A DNA stretch of 60,411 nt from Lachnospiraceae bacterium (GCA_017634065.1 JAGBOC010000011.1:1-60411); one strand, 5' to 3'. Positions 17,244-27,255 are shown, counted from the first letter of the stretch. The notes: generated by a model not told the origin, from the sequence alone. Program-made: numbers and translations.

Positions 17244-17744
17244 TTACTTTATGATGATATTTATTAATATATTTTTACCACAGATATCCCATAAACTTAT
17301 TTCTTCCTTATCATCTATACTAAGTTTGTGGTCATAGAGATTGCTTAAGTAGTAAGTTAAAGGGTTAATTTTTTTATTGATATTTTCAATAATCATTGAG
17401 CCATCAGAACCAAATTCTAGAGATTCATCATTTTCAAGTTCTGTTTCTACACCAGCTCCATAATTATAATAAATTGTTTTGTAAACATATATTTCATTTT
17501 GCTCATTAAATCTATAATAATCAATTACTGGGCTCATATTTACTGAATGATTGAACTTTATATAGAAATGGCTATCTACATTGAGTGGGAAACTTGCTAT
17601 TTCTTCACCCGAAGTATAATTATACAAGATTAGTTTTTTACTTGCAATATTTCTATTACTGCAATTTGATAAAAACAATAATGCCATAGTTATTAATACT
17701 ATGGCATTAATGATATATTTATTGATTTTGCTCAAAATATTCAA
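17244..17744 (-). CDS. DUF1850 protein of the TAXI-TRAP operon
   Basis: The 166-residue protein has one N-terminal membrane segment and then an extracytoplasmic domain with 'FYIKFNHSVNMSPVIDYY', the signature of DUF1850. These proteins are regularly encoded between TAXI receptors and fused permeases, and may help assemble or stabilise the transporter. The start is TTG, directly after the stop of the receptor gene with no base between. No clear RBS is seen, so translation is probably coupled. The segment LFLSNC looks like a poor lipobox; a membrane anchor is more likely. Confidence 0.8.
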   Translation of the reverse strand: MNILSKINKYIINAIVLITMALLFLSNCSNRNIASKKLILYNYTSGEEIASFPLNVDSHFYIKFNHSVNMSPVIDYYRFNEQNEIYVYKTIYYNYGAGVETELENDESLEFGSDGSMIIENINKKINPLTYYLSNLYDHKLSIDDKEEISLWDICGKNILINIIIK

Positions 17745-18710
17745 TTAGTTTAGAATACCTTGCTCTCTATAGTATTTTTCAGCACCTTTGTGGAATGGAA
17801 TAGATATACCTTGAATAGCAGTTGCATTATCAAGAAGTGCTGCTTTTTGATGTATGATATTTGCTTTCTCATCAAATAATGCCTTGGTGAACTTATATAC
17901 AGTGTCTTCATCAAGATTGTTATTAGCAATAAATGTTGCCATAACGGCTACAGTAGGAACATCACTTGTTAAAACACTATATGTATCTTTTTCGATATTA
18001 ACTGTTGCATAGAACTTATATTTGCTCATAAGTTTTTCTGCATGAGCACTATCTATAGGTAAAATGTTGAAATCAAAGTTTGTAGCAAGTTCTGTTACTG
18101 CAACAGTTGGATGACCAGCAGTTATAAATGCTGCATCAAGGATACCATTTTTCAAACCATCACATGAATCAGCAAAACTTTGATTATTCTTTACGATATC
18201 TGTCTCAATATCCATTCCGTATGCTTCCAAGATTTGTTTTGCATTAAACTCTGTACCAGAGCCTTGATCACCAACTGAAACTTTTTTACCTTTAAGTTGC
18301 TCGATGCTTGTTATTGATTTGTTGGCTATAATTTGAATTGATTCAGGATAAACTGAAGCTATAGCTGAAAATGTTGTCATAGGTTCATCTCCGGCAAACA
18401 TATCAGTAGCCTTATAAGCATAATCCATTACATCATTTTGAATTATAGCTATTTGTGCATCATTAGTGTCTACCATTTGAGCATTTATTTTAGAAGCTCC
18501 AGTTGATACTACATTGATTCGCATATCATTATTTAAAACCTCATTTAATCTTGAGGCAATGGCACCTGAAAAACCATAATAGGTTCCAGATGTACCACCT
18601 GAAGCAAGTGTTATCTTCTTTATAGAACTAGAATTGTTGCCACATGCAAAAAGAGAAAGTAGCATAACTATAGATAAAGATATGCTAAAAATCTTATTTA
18701 ATCTCTTCAT
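17745..18710 (-). CDS. TAXI-family TRAP solute receptor, lipoprotein
   Basis: The 321-residue substrate-binding protein captures solute outside the cell for the TRAP permease encoded downstream. It has a lipoprotein signal with lipobox LFAC (Cys23), as needed in a Gram-positive cell. TAXI hallmarks are ITLASGGTSGTYY near the N-terminus, AQIAIIQNDV and KGKKVSVGDQGSGTEFNAKQ. The C-terminal part 'FHKGAEKYYREQGI' is also typical. RBS GGAG precedes the ATG. It is first in a three-gene operon with a good promoter. Confidence 0.94.
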   Translation of the reverse strand: MKRLNKIFSISLSIVMLLSLFACGNNSSSIKKITLASGGTSGTYYGFSGAIASRLNEVLNNDMRINVVSTGASKINAQMVDTNDAQIAIIQNDVMDYAYKATDMFAGDEPMTTFSAIASVYPESIQIIANKSITSIEQLKGKKVSVGDQGSGTEFNAKQILEAYGMDIETDIVKNNQSFADSCDGLKNGILDAAFITAGHPTVAVTELATNFDFNILPIDSAHAEKLMSKYKFYATVNIEKDTYSVLTSDVPTVAVMATFIANNNLDEDTVYKFTKALFDEKANIIHQKAALLDNATAIQGISIPFHKGAEKYYREQGILN

Positions 18711-18745
18711 ATTTACTCCTTTAATTTATATAAATTATTCATTAT

Positions 18746-18774
18746 ATTATAGCCACAAATTTGAAAAAATACAA
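18746..18774 (-). promoter_or_regulatory. Promoter of the TAXI-TRAP operon
   Basis: On the minus strand: TTGTAT (18774-18769), a 17-bp spacer and TATAAT (18751-18746). The start would be near 18739, about 28 nt before the receptor ATG. Confidence 0.82.
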
Positions 18775-18945
18775 TATTTTATTAGGCTTTAATTAAAATT
18801 GGTTATATCTCATTTTACTTAAAATTATAACGAACTATAGTCTTAACTTATAAGTGGTTTGTTTAAACTTTAAAAAGTAAAAGAATGACTTTTGAGATGC
18901 CACCAAAAGAGTATATAAAAGATGGGGTAAAAGAGTGGTAAAAAG

Positions 18946-18974
18946 TTGCAAAATAGGCTCAAATTTTATATAAT
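18946..18974 (+). promoter_or_regulatory. Promoter directly before the subtilase gene
   Basis: TTGCAA, a 17-bp spacer and TATAAT (18969-18974). The ATG at 18984 is 9 nt after the -10, so the expected leader is 0-3 nt. The 273-bp divergent gap 18711-18983 holds this and the TRAP promoter; I see no gene between them. Confidence 0.82.
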
Positions 18975-18983
18975 ATATAAAAT

Positions 18984-20222
18984 ATGCAATTATGTAATAA
19001 ACAGGCTTTAAAGGCTATTAGATTTTTAAGTAGAGCACTACTTATAGTTTTGTTGTTGTGCCAAATAGTTCTTTATGGCTTTAATGAATATAATAGTGAT
19101 AATTTGTACCATTACCAGTGGGGATTAAAAAACAATGGTAACTTTTTTGTTGATAGAGGTATATTGGCAAATAACCATACACCTTTCTATTTTTCGAAGG
19201 AAATTAATGACATAATGTTTTTCGATGACCCTGCTGTGATAGACTATTTCAAAACTATTGGTAATATATCATACACAGCATATTCAACTTTAGGTTTTGA
19301 CATTAATTGGGAAGAGGGATATAAGTTTTTCAAAAGTAGTCCATCAAAAAGAGATGTTGTAATCGCAGTGATAGATACAGGTATTGATATCAATCACTAC
19401 GAATTATATGAGAGTATCTGGACAAATAAATACGAAATACCTAATAACAATATTGATGATGACTTAAATGGTTATATAGATGATGTTTATGGATATAATT
19501 TCCACCACAAAAACGGAAAAGTATTTGTGGATCCAACTATTGATTTACATGGTACACATGCAGCAGGTATAATGGTTGCTAAACATGACAATCAAGGTAT
19601 GAAGGGATTAGCATATGATTCAAGTGTGAAGATTATGCCACTCAAAGTTCTTGATTTTAATGAAAATGGATATGTGTCATCAGTTGTCTCTGCAATAAAT
19701 TATGCAAGAGAAAATGGTGCAAAAATATGTAATCTCTCACTTGGTTCTTATAAATATGAAGCATCAATAGATGAAGCGATAAAAAATTGCGAAGATATGG
19801 TATTTGTAGTTTCTGCAGGGAATGGTGCTAATTTCAATGGTTATAGTCTTGATGAAAGAGATGTATATCCTGCGAAACTTAATTATCCAAATGTAATAAC
19901 AGTTTCAAATGTATGTTTTGATGGAGATAGATATGTCTCTGCAAATTATGGAACGTATGTAGATGTATTTGCACCAGGAACATTTATATTGAGCACGATA
20001 CCAGCAAATAATTTTGCTTACTTAACTGGGACAAGTATGGCGGCACCTTTTGTGTCTGCTGTGTGCGCGATGATGTATAGTAGATTTCCAAATGTTCCAG
20101 TATCACTTTATAAAAATATTATAATTAATGGGGCAACTCCAGTTAATAGTTTAACTGGATTAAGTAAAAGTTCTGGAATGCTAAATGTGTATAATTCATT
20201 AGTCATTGCCAGTAGCTTTTAG
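18984..20222 (+). CDS. Secreted subtilisin-family (S8) serine protease
   Basis: The 412-residue protein has an N-terminal hydrophobic signal or anchor (about residues 17-31). It has the complete catalytic triad: Asp131 in VIDTGID, His189 in HGTHAAG and Ser351 in GTSMAAP. A segment YQWGLKN at about 44-50, typical just before many S8 catalytic domains, suggests a short propeptide. It acts outside the cell. There is no Shine-Dalgarno sequence; the -10 box lies 9 nt before the ATG, so the mRNA is probably leaderless. It is followed after 9 nt by a cell-wall-binding protein, suggesting joint action on the surface. No C-terminal anchor is seen. Confidence 0.93.
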   Translation: MQLCNKQALKAIRFLSRALLIVLLLCQIVLYGFNEYNSDNLYHYQWGLKNNGNFFVDRGILANNHTPFYFSKEINDIMFFDDPAVIDYFKTIGNISYTAYSTLGFDINWEEGYKFFKSSPSKRDVVIAVIDTGIDINHYELYESIWTNKYEIPNNNIDDDLNGYIDDVYGYNFHHKNGKVFVDPTIDLHGTHAAGIMVAKHDNQGMKGLAYDSSVKIMPLKVLDFNENGYVSSVVSAINYARENGAKICNLSLGSYKYEASIDEAIKNCEDMVFVVSAGNGANFNGYSLDERDVYPAKLNYPNVITVSNVCFDGDRYVSANYGTYVDVFAPGTFILSTIPANNFAYLTGTSMAAPFVSAVCAMMYSRFPNVPVSLYKNIIINGATPVNSLTGLSKSSGMLNVYNSLVIASSF

Positions 20223-20231
20223 GAGGAACTT

Positions 20232-21545
20232 ATGAATAAAAGAGTTTTAAAAACTATTTTATTAAGTACGGCTATTACTTTATTTAGTAGTCTGATGGTG
20301 TTTGGCGCGAAACTTGATCCAACGATACCAAGTTTTGATGCAAATAGATTAGATTTAAGTGCTGATGGAACGGCAACATTTGTAGCCCCTACATATGCCG
20401 ACAAGTGGAAGAGATTTGATGTCCAATTATTAAGGAGAGTAATGACAAGTAGTGCGTCAACAGGAGTTGTGTATACATATAAGACTCAAGGGGGTATTCA
20501 ACATGTCGATCCAGAGGAGAGTGAGTATACATTTACTATAACATCAACTGGATATTATCAATTCCAGATAAGGGGTGTCAACCTAGAAGGTAATTATGGT
20601 GAATGGATAGCAATTTATGATAATAGTACTTGGAGCGCTTCAAAAACATCATACCCAGGAGTTCCAGTTTCTGAAGATGACATATCTCCGGGTGGTGGTC
20701 CAAGTCAAAGTGGCAGTGGTATAGGTAGTGGATACGATTATAACTATGGACCTGGAGTTGTAAATCAAGGTTATCTGCCATATGGTTATCAATATGCAAT
20801 AATAGGTCCTAATGGTCAGGTATTATACAACTATGGAAATAATAATAACTATCAGCAACAAGGTATAGGTATGCAATATGGACCTGGTTATACTATAGGT
20901 GGAACTAACAATGGCACAAATAATTTATACCCAAATACTGGTGTCTCAAATTATCAACAAGTACCATCTCCATATGGTGATACGACAAATAATCAATCAG
21001 GATACAATTATAACAATCAGTCAGCACAGGTAAATCAAAATAGCCAGACAAATCCAAATTATTACAATGGTAACTCATCATATAATAATTCATATAGTCC
21101 AAATGTAAATAATAGTTCAGCGAGTCCACAAATCACACAAGGTTTAGAGATTGGTTGGCACGTTGATGCAAATGGAAGATTTTACTATCAAGGTAATGGT
21201 GCAGTATTAAGGGGGACTTGGTATCTGATAGATGGAAGTTACTATAGATTTTCTGATAATGGATATATACTTGTAAATCAGTGGTTCCAAGATAATTCAA
21301 ATTGGTATTATCTTGGTGGTGATGGAAGAATGCTTCTCGGTTGGCAGTGTATAAATGGCACCTGGTATTATTTTAAACCACAAAATGGAAATGGATATGG
21401 AACCATGTATAGAAATACTACACTTCAAATAACTGATGGTGTATGGGGTACTGGTAATTATGCTTTTGATGCCAATGGAGCAACCGTTATGAATGCATGG
21501 TATGGTGGATATTACTACGGCAGAGATGGAAAAAGAACAAACTAA
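20232..21545 (+). CDS. Secreted cell-wall-binding repeat protein with Asn/Tyr-rich linker
   Basis: The 437-residue protein begins with a signal peptide ending VFGA. Residues about 30-130 resemble an immunoglobulin- or fibronectin-like beta domain. Residues about 150-300 are a low-complexity linker rich in Asn, Tyr, Gly and Gln. The C-terminal 130 residues hold choline-binding-type repeats: GRFYYQGNG, GTWYLIDGSYYRF, NWYYLGGDGRMLLGW and GTWYYF. Such repeats attach proteins non-covalently to wall polymers. A strong AGGAGGA lies before ATG. It sits between a subtilase and a membrane protein, and may be the protease's substrate or its wall-anchored partner; that is inference. Confidence 0.82.
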   Translation: MNKRVLKTILLSTAITLFSSLMVFGAKLDPTIPSFDANRLDLSADGTATFVAPTYADKWKRFDVQLLRRVMTSSASTGVVYTYKTQGGIQHVDPEESEYTFTITSTGYYQFQIRGVNLEGNYGEWIAIYDNSTWSASKTSYPGVPVSEDDISPGGGPSQSGSGIGSGYDYNYGPGVVNQGYLPYGYQYAIIGPNGQVLYNYGNNNNYQQQGIGMQYGPGYTIGGTNNGTNNLYPNTGVSNYQQVPSPYGDTTNNQSGYNYNNQSAQVNQNSQTNPNYYNGNSSYNNSYSPNVNNSSASPQITQGLEIGWHVDANGRFYYQGNGAVLRGTWYLIDGSYYRFSDNGYILVNQWFQDNSNWYYLGGDGRMLLGWQCINGTWYYFKPQNGNGYGTMYRNTTLQITDGVWGTGNYAFDANGATVMNAWYGGYYYGRDGKRTN

Positions 21546-22419
21546 TAAAATAAGTTTTTTACATAGGAATTGGAATCCAAAGAAAGTTTTTTATGTAGCG
21601 ATGATAGTCATAGTGGCTATCATTGCTATTATTTTAGTAGACCTAATAAATAAAAATACAAGAAGTGATGAAAGTGGGACTGATAATTATTTAACTAGTG
21701 ATATAAGTGTAAAATTAAATGATGATGAAAAGATTGACAAGTTTATAAGAGATTATTTTTTAGCAAGAACTGATCTTAATTATTCAAAGATTTTTTCAGC
21801 TTTTGGAAGAGATTATTATAAAGAGGAAAGAGAAGAATCAGCAGATACATTTAAGAAAACTATTGATAACATAAGATATGAAAGAATATTTATAAAAAGT
21901 TATGACAACATAAAAATCTATGTCGCAAATGGTTTTGATGAAGATGAAAAAATATGCATAGTGACATATGATATGTCATTTGGATTTACCACTGATAAAG
22001 CACCTACAATCATACTATTTTATCTTGAAGAATATGGTGACACATATATTATAAAAGAAAACTTGGATGTAGGTACAAGCAAGTATGTCGTTGATGTAGT
22101 TAATACGAAGATAGTGAAAGATTTGTATAATGAAACATATGCACAATTAAATAGAGTATTAAATAGCAATGAGAGTCTTAAATTAGCATACAATTCTTTC
22201 AGACAATCAGAAATGAATATGAAATCAAGTCTTGGATCATTACATAAAAAAGAAATTATAGAGAAAATAACTGCAAATAAAATAGACCCAGTTAAAGATG
22301 CAGATGAAATATATAAAGAAATTATAGAAAAGAAAGAAGATGAAACTCGCTACAATGTATTAAATGAATATCTTGATAGGGTCATAGCATCACTTAGTAT
22401 CGTTCAGAGGGCATATTGA
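21526..22419 (+). CDS. Single-pass membrane protein, function unknown
   Basis: The ATG at 21526 gives 297 residues and overlaps the previous gene by 20 bp; an in-frame ATG at 21493 would overlap by 53 bp. One strong membrane segment lies at about residues 21-41, after a short basic cytoplasmic tail. The outer domain is charged, with a mixed alpha/beta pattern and a region rich in Lys/Glu near the C-terminus. It resembles small NTF2-like or DUF-type extracytoplasmic domains, but I do not recognise the family. The overlap indicates coupling to the cell-wall-binding gene; queA starts two bases after its stop. Confidence 0.72.
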   Translation: MEKEQTNKISFLHRNWNPKKVFYVAMIVIVAIIAIILVDLINKNTRSDESGTDNYLTSDISVKLNDDEKIDKFIRDYFLARTDLNYSKIFSAFGRDYYKEEREESADTFKKTIDNIRYERIFIKSYDNIKIYVANGFDEDEKICIVTYDMSFGFTTDKAPTIILFYLEEYGDTYIIKENLDVGTSKYVVDVVNTKIVKDLYNETYAQLNRVLNSNESLKLAYNSFRQSEMNMKSSLGSLHKKEIIEKITANKIDPVKDADEIYKEIIEKKEDETRYNVLNEYLDRVIASLSIVQRAY

Positions 22420-22420
22420 T

Positions 22421-23521
22421 ATGAAACTTACAGAGTTTGAATACAATTTGCCAAAGGAGTTAATTGCCCAAGATCCATTATCAAATCGTGATGAGTCAAG
22501 ATTATTAGTGATAGATAAAAAAACTGGAGAGCTGTCACACAAAACATTTAAAGATATAATCAACTACTTGGATAAAGGGGACACTCTTGTATTAAATGAG
22601 ACAAAAGTCATACCCGCAAGACTTATTGGCAATATCATAAAAGTAGATAATACACAATTTGAAAATGAAACTTCTGCAACTAAAAATAGCTCTAATGGCA
22701 CTCTTGGAAAGACATGCGAGATTTTTCTTTTAAAAAGAATCAGTGATAAAAGTTGGGAGTGCCTAGTTAGACCAGGCAAAAAATTAAAAATAGGGACAAA
22801 AGTTTCTTTTGGTGATGGTAGACTCACTTGTGAGATTAAAGATATAGTTGAAGATGGAAATAGAATTGTAGAGTTTAAGTTTAATGGCATATTTGAAGAA
22901 ATACTTGATGCTCTTGGAGAAATGCCACTACCACCATATATCACACATAAACTTGATGATAAAAATAGATATCAGACAGTTTATGCTAAAAATGCTGGGT
23001 CTGTTGCAGCTCCAACTGCAGGATTACATTTTACAGAAAAACTTCTTAAAGATATAAGTGATAAAGGTGTAAATGTTGTATATGTTACTTTGCATGTATC
23101 ACTTGGTACATTTAGACCAGTGCATGAAGAAAATATAGAAGAACATCATATGCACACAGAAGAATATTTTGTGCCAAAGATTGTTGCTGATAAGGTAAAT
23201 GAGGCGAAACTCAATAACAAAAAAGTAATCTGTGTAGGAACAACAAGTGTAAGAAGTATAGAGTCAGCTTCATACTATGATGAGGATAAAAAAACTTATC
23301 TATTAAAAGAGACACATGGCGAGACTAATATATTTATCTATCCTGGGTATAAGTATAAATTGGTTGATTCGCTTATCACAAACTTTCATCTTCCAGGGTC
23401 AACTCTTATAATGTTGGTATCAGCACTGTCATCAAAAGAAATAGTTATGAGGGCTTATAATGAGGCAATTAAAGAGAAATATAGATTTTACAGTTTTGGT
23501 GATGCCTGTTTTTTCCATTAA
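22421..23521 (+). CDS. queA: S-adenosylmethionine:tRNA ribosyltransferase-isomerase
   Basis: QueA transfers and isomerises the ribosyl part of SAM onto 7-aminomethyl-7-deazaguanine in tRNA, the penultimate step of queuosine synthesis. The 366-residue protein shows family motifs: [14 protein letters not shown] at the start, [32 protein letters not shown] and [14 protein letters not shown] short insert (residues about 75-92) is rich in Asn/Ser/Thr. It begins two bases after the preceding gene's stop. No other queuosine gene lies in the window, so the precursor may be salvaged or made elsewhere. Confidence 0.97.
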   Translation: MKLTEFEYNLPKELIAQDPLSNRDESRLLVIDKKTGELSHKTFKDIINYLDKGDTLVLNETKVIPARLIGNIIKVDNTQFENETSATKNSSNGTLGKTCEIFLLKRISDKSWECLVRPGKKLKIGTKVSFGDGRLTCEIKDIVEDGNRIVEFKFNGIFEEILDALGEMPLPPYITHKLDDKNRYQTVYAKNAGSVAAPTAGLHFTEKLLKDISDKGVNVVYVTLHVSLGTFRPVHEENIEEHHMHTEEYFVPKIVADKVNEAKLNNKKVICVGTTSVRSIESASYYDEDKKTYLLKETHGETNIFIYPGYKYKLVDSLITNFHLPGSTLIMLVSALSSKEIVMRAYNEAIKEKYRFYSFGDACFFH

Positions 23522-23538
23522 TATAGTGAAAGTAGATT

Positions 23539-24231
23539 ATGAGATTAAATAAAAGATTAGTTGAACTTGGGTATTGCTCAAGAAGAAACGCTGACAAGTT
23601 AATAGATGAAGGTAGAGTAAAAGTTAATGGAAAAGTTGCTGTGCTTGGTGAGCAAGTTTCTGAAACTGATGATATTGAAATTGACGGGGAAGAAATAGCA
23701 AAAGATGATGAAAAAATAATTCTTGCATATAATAAGCCAAGGGGAATCGTTTGTACAGAGAGCAATGTTGAAAAGTCAGAAAAGATTAGTGATAAGATTA
23801 AAGAGTTTGGTTTTGGAAAGAGACTTTTTACAGTGGGAAGACTTGATAAAGATTCTACGGGACTCATACTAATAACAAATGATGGAGATTTTGCTAAAGA
23901 AGTTACAAATACTCATAAAGATTATGAAAAGGAATATGAAGTCAGAGTTAATAAACCAATAACAGGTGATTTTATAAGTAGAATGCAACAGGGCATCTAT
24001 CTTGATGAGATAGACAAGAAAACAAAACCTTGTAAAGTCCACCGCTTTGGAAAAGAGCTATATAGATTTTCTATAACTATCACACAAGGATTAAATAGGC
24101 AAGTTAGAAGGATGTGTAAGGCTTTGGGTTATCACGTAGTAGACTTAAAACGCACTCGTATAATGAAATATAAACTTGGAAATCTAAAAAGTGGAGAATT
24201 CAAAGTAATAAAAAAGAGCGACATATTTTAA
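23539..24231 (+). CDS. rluF: S4-domain pseudouridine synthase, RluF-like
   Basis: The 230-residue protein has an N-terminal S4 RNA-binding domain (RLVELGYCSRRNADKLI) and a RsuA/RluB/E/F-type catalytic domain. The catalytic Asp lies in GRLDKDSTGL at about residue 103. The segment ITQGLNRQVRRMC near the C-terminus is the form seen in RluF, which modifies 23S rRNA near the peptidyl-transferase centre; assignment to RluF rather than RluB is moderate. It follows queA by 17 nt. Confidence 0.86.
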   Translation: MRLNKRLVELGYCSRRNADKLIDEGRVKVNGKVAVLGEQVSETDDIEIDGEEIAKDDEKIILAYNKPRGIVCTESNVEKSEKISDKIKEFGFGKRLFTVGRLDKDSTGLILITNDGDFAKEVTNTHKDYEKEYEVRVNKPITGDFISRMQQGIYLDEIDKKTKPCKVHRFGKELYRFSITITQGLNRQVRRMCKALGYHVVDLKRTRIMKYKLGNLKSGEFKVIKKSDIF

Positions 24232-24248
24232 ATATTGTATAATTTCGT

Positions 24249-26228
24249 ATGAATAAGCAAGAAGCAAAAAAAAGAATAGAAGAGTTAAATAAGAAATTAC
24301 TTGAAGCAAGTGAAGCATACTATAACGAAGATAGAGAAATAATTTCTAATTTTGAGTATGATAAGCTTTATGATGAGATGAAAGAGCTTGAAGATAAGTT
24401 TGATATACATATGTCAAATTCACTTACTCAAAATGTGGGATACGAAGCGGCAGAGTTTCTTCCTAAAGTTAGACATGAGAAACCAATGCTCTCACTTGAT
24501 AAGACAAAAGATAGAGAAGTTCTAAAAGATTTTTTGGGAGATAAAATTGGAGTTTTATCATATAAACTTGATGGATTGACTATAGTACTTACATATGAAG
24601 ATGGAAAGTTTGTCCGTGGTGTGACAAGAGGAAATGGAGAGATAGGCGAAGATATCTCAAATAATATACCAGCTTTTTCAAATGTGCCACTTAAGATTTC
24701 ATATAAGGGTCATCTCATATTAAGGGGAGAGGCAATTATAACTTATAGTGACTTTGAAAAGATTAATAATGAGATGGCTACTGGTATAGAGAAGTATAAA
24801 AATCCAAGAAACCTATGCTCTGGTTCAGTTAGACAACTTGATCCAAATATAACAAAAAAAAGAAATGTAAAACTTGTTATCTTTTCTTTGGTTGAACTGG
24901 GAGCAGATAAAAAAACAAAGGAAGAAGAAGAGATTAACAAGACATATGAGAGTCAGTTAAACTTTCTTGATGAACTTGGTTTTGAAACAGTTTTCCATAA
25001 ATTAGTTGATGCTAATAATATATTAGATACAATAGAGTGGTATGCGAAAGATGTAGTAAATAATGACTATCCATCAGACGGATTAGTTTTAATGTATAAT
25101 GATATAAAATATGGCTTGTCACTTGGAAACACATCGAAGTTTCCAAGAAATGCACTTGCATTTAAGTGGCAGGATGAAACTGCAGTGACAACTCTTCGAG
25201 ATATAGAGTGGTCGCCAAGTAGGACAGGACTTATAAATCCTGTAGCAGTATTTGATACAGTTGAGCTTGAAGGAACAAATGTATCAAGAGCTTCTCTTCA
25301 CAATATATCTATCATGGAAGATTTAAAGATAGGTATAGGAGATCAGATTAAAGTTTTCAAAGCAAATATGATTATCCCACAAGTTGAAGAGAACTTAACT
25401 AAAAGCAATACATTTAAGCCACCAAGTAAATGTCCTGTTTGTGGGAGTAAAACTGTAATAAAAAATAATGATGGTGTCAAAACTTTATTTTGTGAAAACC
25501 CTGATTGTGCTATAAAGAATATAAAGGGTTTTGAAAACTTTGTGTCAAGGAACTGCATGAATATAGAAGGTATAAGTATATCAACTATAGAAACTTTTAT
25601 AGAGATGGGCTTTATAAAAGAATATGCAGACATATATAAGCTTGATAAATATAAAGATAAGATAGTTGCACTGGAAGGATTTGGAGAAAAATCTTACACA
25701 AATATTATTAATGCTATAAATGCAAGTAGAGACACAGAATGTTACAGAGTTATTAATTCACTTGGTATACTTGGTATAGGAACAGCAAATGCAAAACTTT
25801 TAGCAAAACATTTTGACAATGATTTGCAAGAATTAAGAAATGCTAAAATAGATGACCTTATCTCTATAGAAGAAATCGGTCCAGTACTTGCAGATTCTGT
25901 ATATAAGTATTTTAATGACAAAAAAAATGCAAAGATTGTAGATGATTTAGTTAAAGAACTTAATATAAAAAAGGACAATAAGTCAACAAATCTAAAACTT
26001 GATGGTATGATATTTGTCATCACTGGCTCACTTGAAAACTATAGTAATAGAGATGAACTTGTGAAAGTGATTGAAGAAAATGGTGGAAAGACTTCAAGTT
26101 CAGTAAGTAAGAATACTACTTACCTTATAAATAATGACCAAGCAAGTAATTCAACTAAAAATAAAAAGGCAAAAGAACTTGGGGTTAAGATTATAAGCGA
26201 ATCAGATTTTGAAAAATTAATTAGTTGA
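24249..26228 (+). CDS. ligA: NAD+-dependent DNA ligase
   Basis: It seals nicks in duplex DNA during replication and repair. The 659-residue length is typical. Order of parts: the NMN-binding domain Ia; the adenylation domain with nucleophilic Lys in YKLDGLT (about residue 106); an OB-fold; a four-Cys zinc finger (CPVCG and CENPDC, about residues 397-418); helix-hairpin-helix repeats; and a C-terminal BRCT domain (IFVITGSLENYSNRDEL). No RBS lies before the ATG. A TATAAT lies at 24238-24243, only 5 nt before it, so this may be another leaderless start, although no -35 is visible. Confidence 0.97.
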   Translation: MNKQEAKKRIEELNKKLLEASEAYYNEDREIISNFEYDKLYDEMKELEDKFDIHMSNSLTQNVGYEAAEFLPKVRHEKPMLSLDKTKDREVLKDFLGDKIGVLSYKLDGLTIVLTYEDGKFVRGVTRGNGEIGEDISNNIPAFSNVPLKISYKGHLILRGEAIITYSDFEKINNEMATGIEKYKNPRNLCSGSVRQLDPNITKKRNVKLVIFSLVELGADKKTKEEEEINKTYESQLNFLDELGFETVFHKLVDANNILDTIEWYAKDVVNNDYPSDGLVLMYNDIKYGLSLGNTSKFPRNALAFKWQDETAVTTLRDIEWSPSRTGLINPVAVFDTVELEGTNVSRASLHNISIMEDLKIGIGDQIKVFKANMIIPQVEENLTKSNTFKPPSKCPVCGSKTVIKNNDGVKTLFCENPDCAIKNIKGFENFVSRNCMNIEGISISTIETFIEMGFIKEYADIYKLDKYKDKIVALEGFGEKSYTNIINAINASRDTECYRVINSLGILGIGTANAKLLAKHFDNDLQELRNAKIDDLISIEEIGPVLADSVYKYFNDKKNAKIVDDLVKELNIKKDNKSTNLKLDGMIFVITGSLENYSNRDELVKVIEENGGKTSSSVSKNTTYLINNDQASNSTKNKKAKELGVKIISESDFEKLIS

Positions 26229-26305
26229 GATTTTGATTAATTATTATAGATAAGTATAAAGTTTTATATTTGTGTGTGGAAACATATGGATATATGGGAG
26301 AAATT

Positions 26306-27253
26306 ATGAATGGTGTAATAGCAACAGTTTCAGAAATAGCAAAAACCAAAATTGGATATGATATTGCCTTTCCTAATATTGGTATTTTTATAACTAACTT
26401 ACGAAATACAATTCATATAGGCAATTTTACAATAGCATATTATGGAATTATCATTGCGATTGGTATGCTCATTGCATTTACTATAGTTACAAGGCTTTCA
26501 AAAAAACTTGGGATTAATGATGATATTTTTTATGATATATTTATTATAGTGATAGTCTTTGGAATAATCGGTGCAAGAGCATATTATGTTATCTTTAGAT
26601 GGGACTATTATCAGATTAGACCTTATGAGATTTTAGATATTCGAGCAGGAGGTCTTGCTGTATTTGGTGGAATACTTTTAGCTGGTACTGCTATAGTCAT
26701 ATATAGTTTATGGAAGAAAATAAACTTTTTAAAAGTTCTTGACCTAACTATGATTGGAGTGACTATCGGACAAGCGATAGGAAGATATGGCAATTTCTTT
26801 AATATGGAAGCCTTTGGAGAATATACCAATAACTTACTTGCGATGAGACTACGAATGGAGTATTTAGATTCATCAAATATCACTTTCTTACAATCACTAA
26901 ATACTATTACTGAAGATGGTATAGAGTACATACAGGCTCATCCAACATTTTTCTATGAGTCAACTCTCAATTTGATTTTATTCTTTATCCTAATATATAT
27001 TATATTGAAAAAACATATATTTGATGGTCAGATTTTAGCGACATATCTAATAGGTTATGGAGTGATAAGATTTTTTGTAGAAAGTTTAAGAACTGATAGT
27101 TTGATGATAGGTGCTTTCAAAGTCTCACAAATTGTTGCCATACTTTGTATAATTGCTGGAGCCATTATTTATATATTGCACTTTAAAAAAGTAAAACCAT
27201 TTGTGAAAGTGGAAAAGATTGACAAAAGTATGAAAAAGGCAAAGGGAGAATAA
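26306..27253 (+). CDS. lgt: Prolipoprotein diacylglyceryl transferase
   Basis: Lgt adds diacylglycerol to the lipobox Cys of prelipoproteins, such as those encoded at 562, 17745 and 57173. The ATG at 26306 follows GGGAGAAATT; the in-frame start at 26270 has no RBS. The 315-residue protein has about seven membrane segments and the signature region GQAIGRYGNFFNMEAFG at about residues 155-172, plus HPTFFYES. Family members usually have 'GRIGNFxN(G/M)E', so the core is conserved. It is followed by ychF after 2 nt. Confidence 0.95.
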   Translation: MNGVIATVSEIAKTKIGYDIAFPNIGIFITNLRNTIHIGNFTIAYYGIIIAIGMLIAFTIVTRLSKKLGINDDIFYDIFIIVIVFGIIGARAYYVIFRWDYYQIRPYEILDIRAGGLAVFGGILLAGTAIVIYSLWKKINFLKVLDLTMIGVTIGQAIGRYGNFFNMEAFGEYTNNLLAMRLRMEYLDSSNITFLQSLNTITEDGIEYIQAHPTFFYESTLNLILFFILIYIILKKHIFDGQILATYLIGYGVIRFFVESLRTDSLMIGAFKVSQIVAILCIIAGAIIYILHFKKVKPFVKVEKIDKSMKKAKGE

Positions 27254-27255
27254 AA

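Noticed and set aside
18924-18933. GGGGTAAAAG shared with the leuS leader (60097-60106) as a common operator
   Set aside because: One copy lies upstream of a promoter and the other in a transcribed hairpin; a single shared 10-mer is not enough in AT-rich DNA.
20138-20159. 9-bp perfect inverted repeat inside the subtilase gene as a terminator
   Set aside because: It is AT-rich, has no T-run after it and lies mid-gene; the protein sequence there is ordinary.
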